A stretch of 64,000 bases of DNA from Gluconacetobacter takamatsuzukensis (GTDB taxonomy: Bacteria > Pseudomonadota > Alphaproteobacteria > Acetobacterales > Acetobacteraceae), in NCBI RefSeq assembly GCF_014174275.1, contig NZ_JABEQK010000001.1, positions 434,001 through 498,000 on the forward strand, in the 5' to 3' direction. Positions 63,705-64,000 of this stretch are shown here, piece by piece. Every line of letters begins with the position of its first letter. Position 1 is the first letter of the stretch. Made by a program: the position numbers and the translations under genes. The notes under the pieces were generated by a model that worked only from the letters and a program-made list of their open reading frames with translations, ran no database searches and had not been told where the DNA came from.

Positions 63705-64000
63705 ATGCACGATTTTCGCTCGCTTCTTTTTTTCTCCACGCTGTTTACTGCTGCCGGCCTGTCGGGCGTGCTGGCGCAGGAGGCGCCCGTTGCATCGGTG
63801 GCGCCCGTGCCCGCGAAGGCGCCTGCCGTCCGCCCAGCGACCGCGACGACGCGGCCGGTGGCGCCTGCCGGCAACCATGTCGCGCTGACGCAGAAGGATG
63901 CGGGGGAGGCGATTACCGTCAGCGCCGCCCGCCGGCCGGTCAGCGTGGACGATATCGGTTCCAGCGTGACCATCGTCACCGAGCAGCAGATCCAGACCCA
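63705..64000 (+). CDS. btuB: TonB-dependent receptor, BtuB-like, N-terminal fragment (cut by window end)
   Basis: This is a partial gene running off the window: about 98 codons from the ATG at 63705. The protein has a signal peptide (SLLFFSTLFTAAGLSGVLAQ), then a Pro/Ala-rich spacer (PVASVAPVPAKAPAVRP), and the start of a TonB plug (AITVSAARRPVSVDDIGSS, VTIVTEQQIQ). The cobalamin riboswitch 105 nt upstream argues for a B12 uptake receptor. The long Pro/Ala spacer between signal and plug is uncommon for BtuB. An ATG at 63684 lies in the same frame and could extend it by seven residues. Confidence 0.88.
   Translation, partial: MHDFRSLLFFSTLFTAAGLSGVLAQEAPVASVAPVPAKAPAVRPATATTRPVAPAGNHVALTQKDAGEAITVSAARRPVSVDDIGSSVTIVTEQQIQT

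Overview
The window is GC-rich and gene-dense. Gene content and order (secA, yebC, ruvCAB-ybgC-tolQRAB-pal-cpoB-tilS, ftsH, folP, glmM, and a CtrA-type regulator) indicate an alphaproteobacterium. The overall set (SEC-C SecA, Tol-Pal, a glycan island, B12- and metal-uptake genes) fits an acetic acid bacterium of the Acetobacteraceae, perhaps Gluconacetobacter. That placement is inferred from the sequence alone; no database search was possible.

Layout. Positions 1-19100 hold housekeeping genes, all on the plus strand: protein export (secA), Holliday-junction resolution (ruvC-ruvA-ruvB, coupled by 4-nt ATGA overlaps), the envelope Tol-Pal system with cpoB, tRNA-Ile lysidine synthetase, the FtsH protease, folate synthesis (folP), amino-sugar activation (glmM) and thiD. 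Positions 19400-26500 carry a CtrA-like response regulator whose phospho-acceptor position is Glu, an Hsp70-like protein, AlkB, a GNAT acetyltransferase, an S9 peptidase and an EamA transporter. Positions 26600-32210 are a surface-glycan island: UDP-galactopyranose mutase, a GT25-like transferase, and two markedly AT-rich, probably imported genes (a COG5610-type HAD protein and a RgpF-like protein). Positions 33250-38730 look like a copper-related locus: DUF2946-like protein, TonB receptor, PepSY membrane protein with a Met/His-rich segment, and SCO1/SenC. Positions 38860-55050 form a nearly complete fatty-acid uptake and beta-oxidation region: FadD, FadL, EtfAB, ETF-QO, thiolase, a hydroxyacyl-CoA dehydrogenase/enoyl-CoA hydratase fusion, acyl-CoA dehydrogenase, thioesterase, a TetR regulator and a nitronate-monooxygenase-like protein. 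The rest has photolyase, an ornithine-cyclodeaminase-like enzyme, ferrous iron uptake (feoA-feoB and a FeoB-associated Cys-rich protein), an Nramp transporter, a CobC-like phosphatase, and a cobalamin riboswitch ahead of a TonB receptor cut by the window end.

Two non-coding patterns stand out. First, at least five copies of a 129-165 nt structured repeat lie between genes, with two more divergent or minimal relatives. They share a core but have different terminal arms that pair within each copy, and internal hairpins that change in a compensatory way. Four genes have a stop codon immediately abutting an arm. Second, four near-identical 14-bp dyads (consensus close to CTAACAAATGTTAG) precede fadL, ETF-QO, thiolase and the gene divergent from tetR, which suggests a TetR-controlled fatty-acid regulon.
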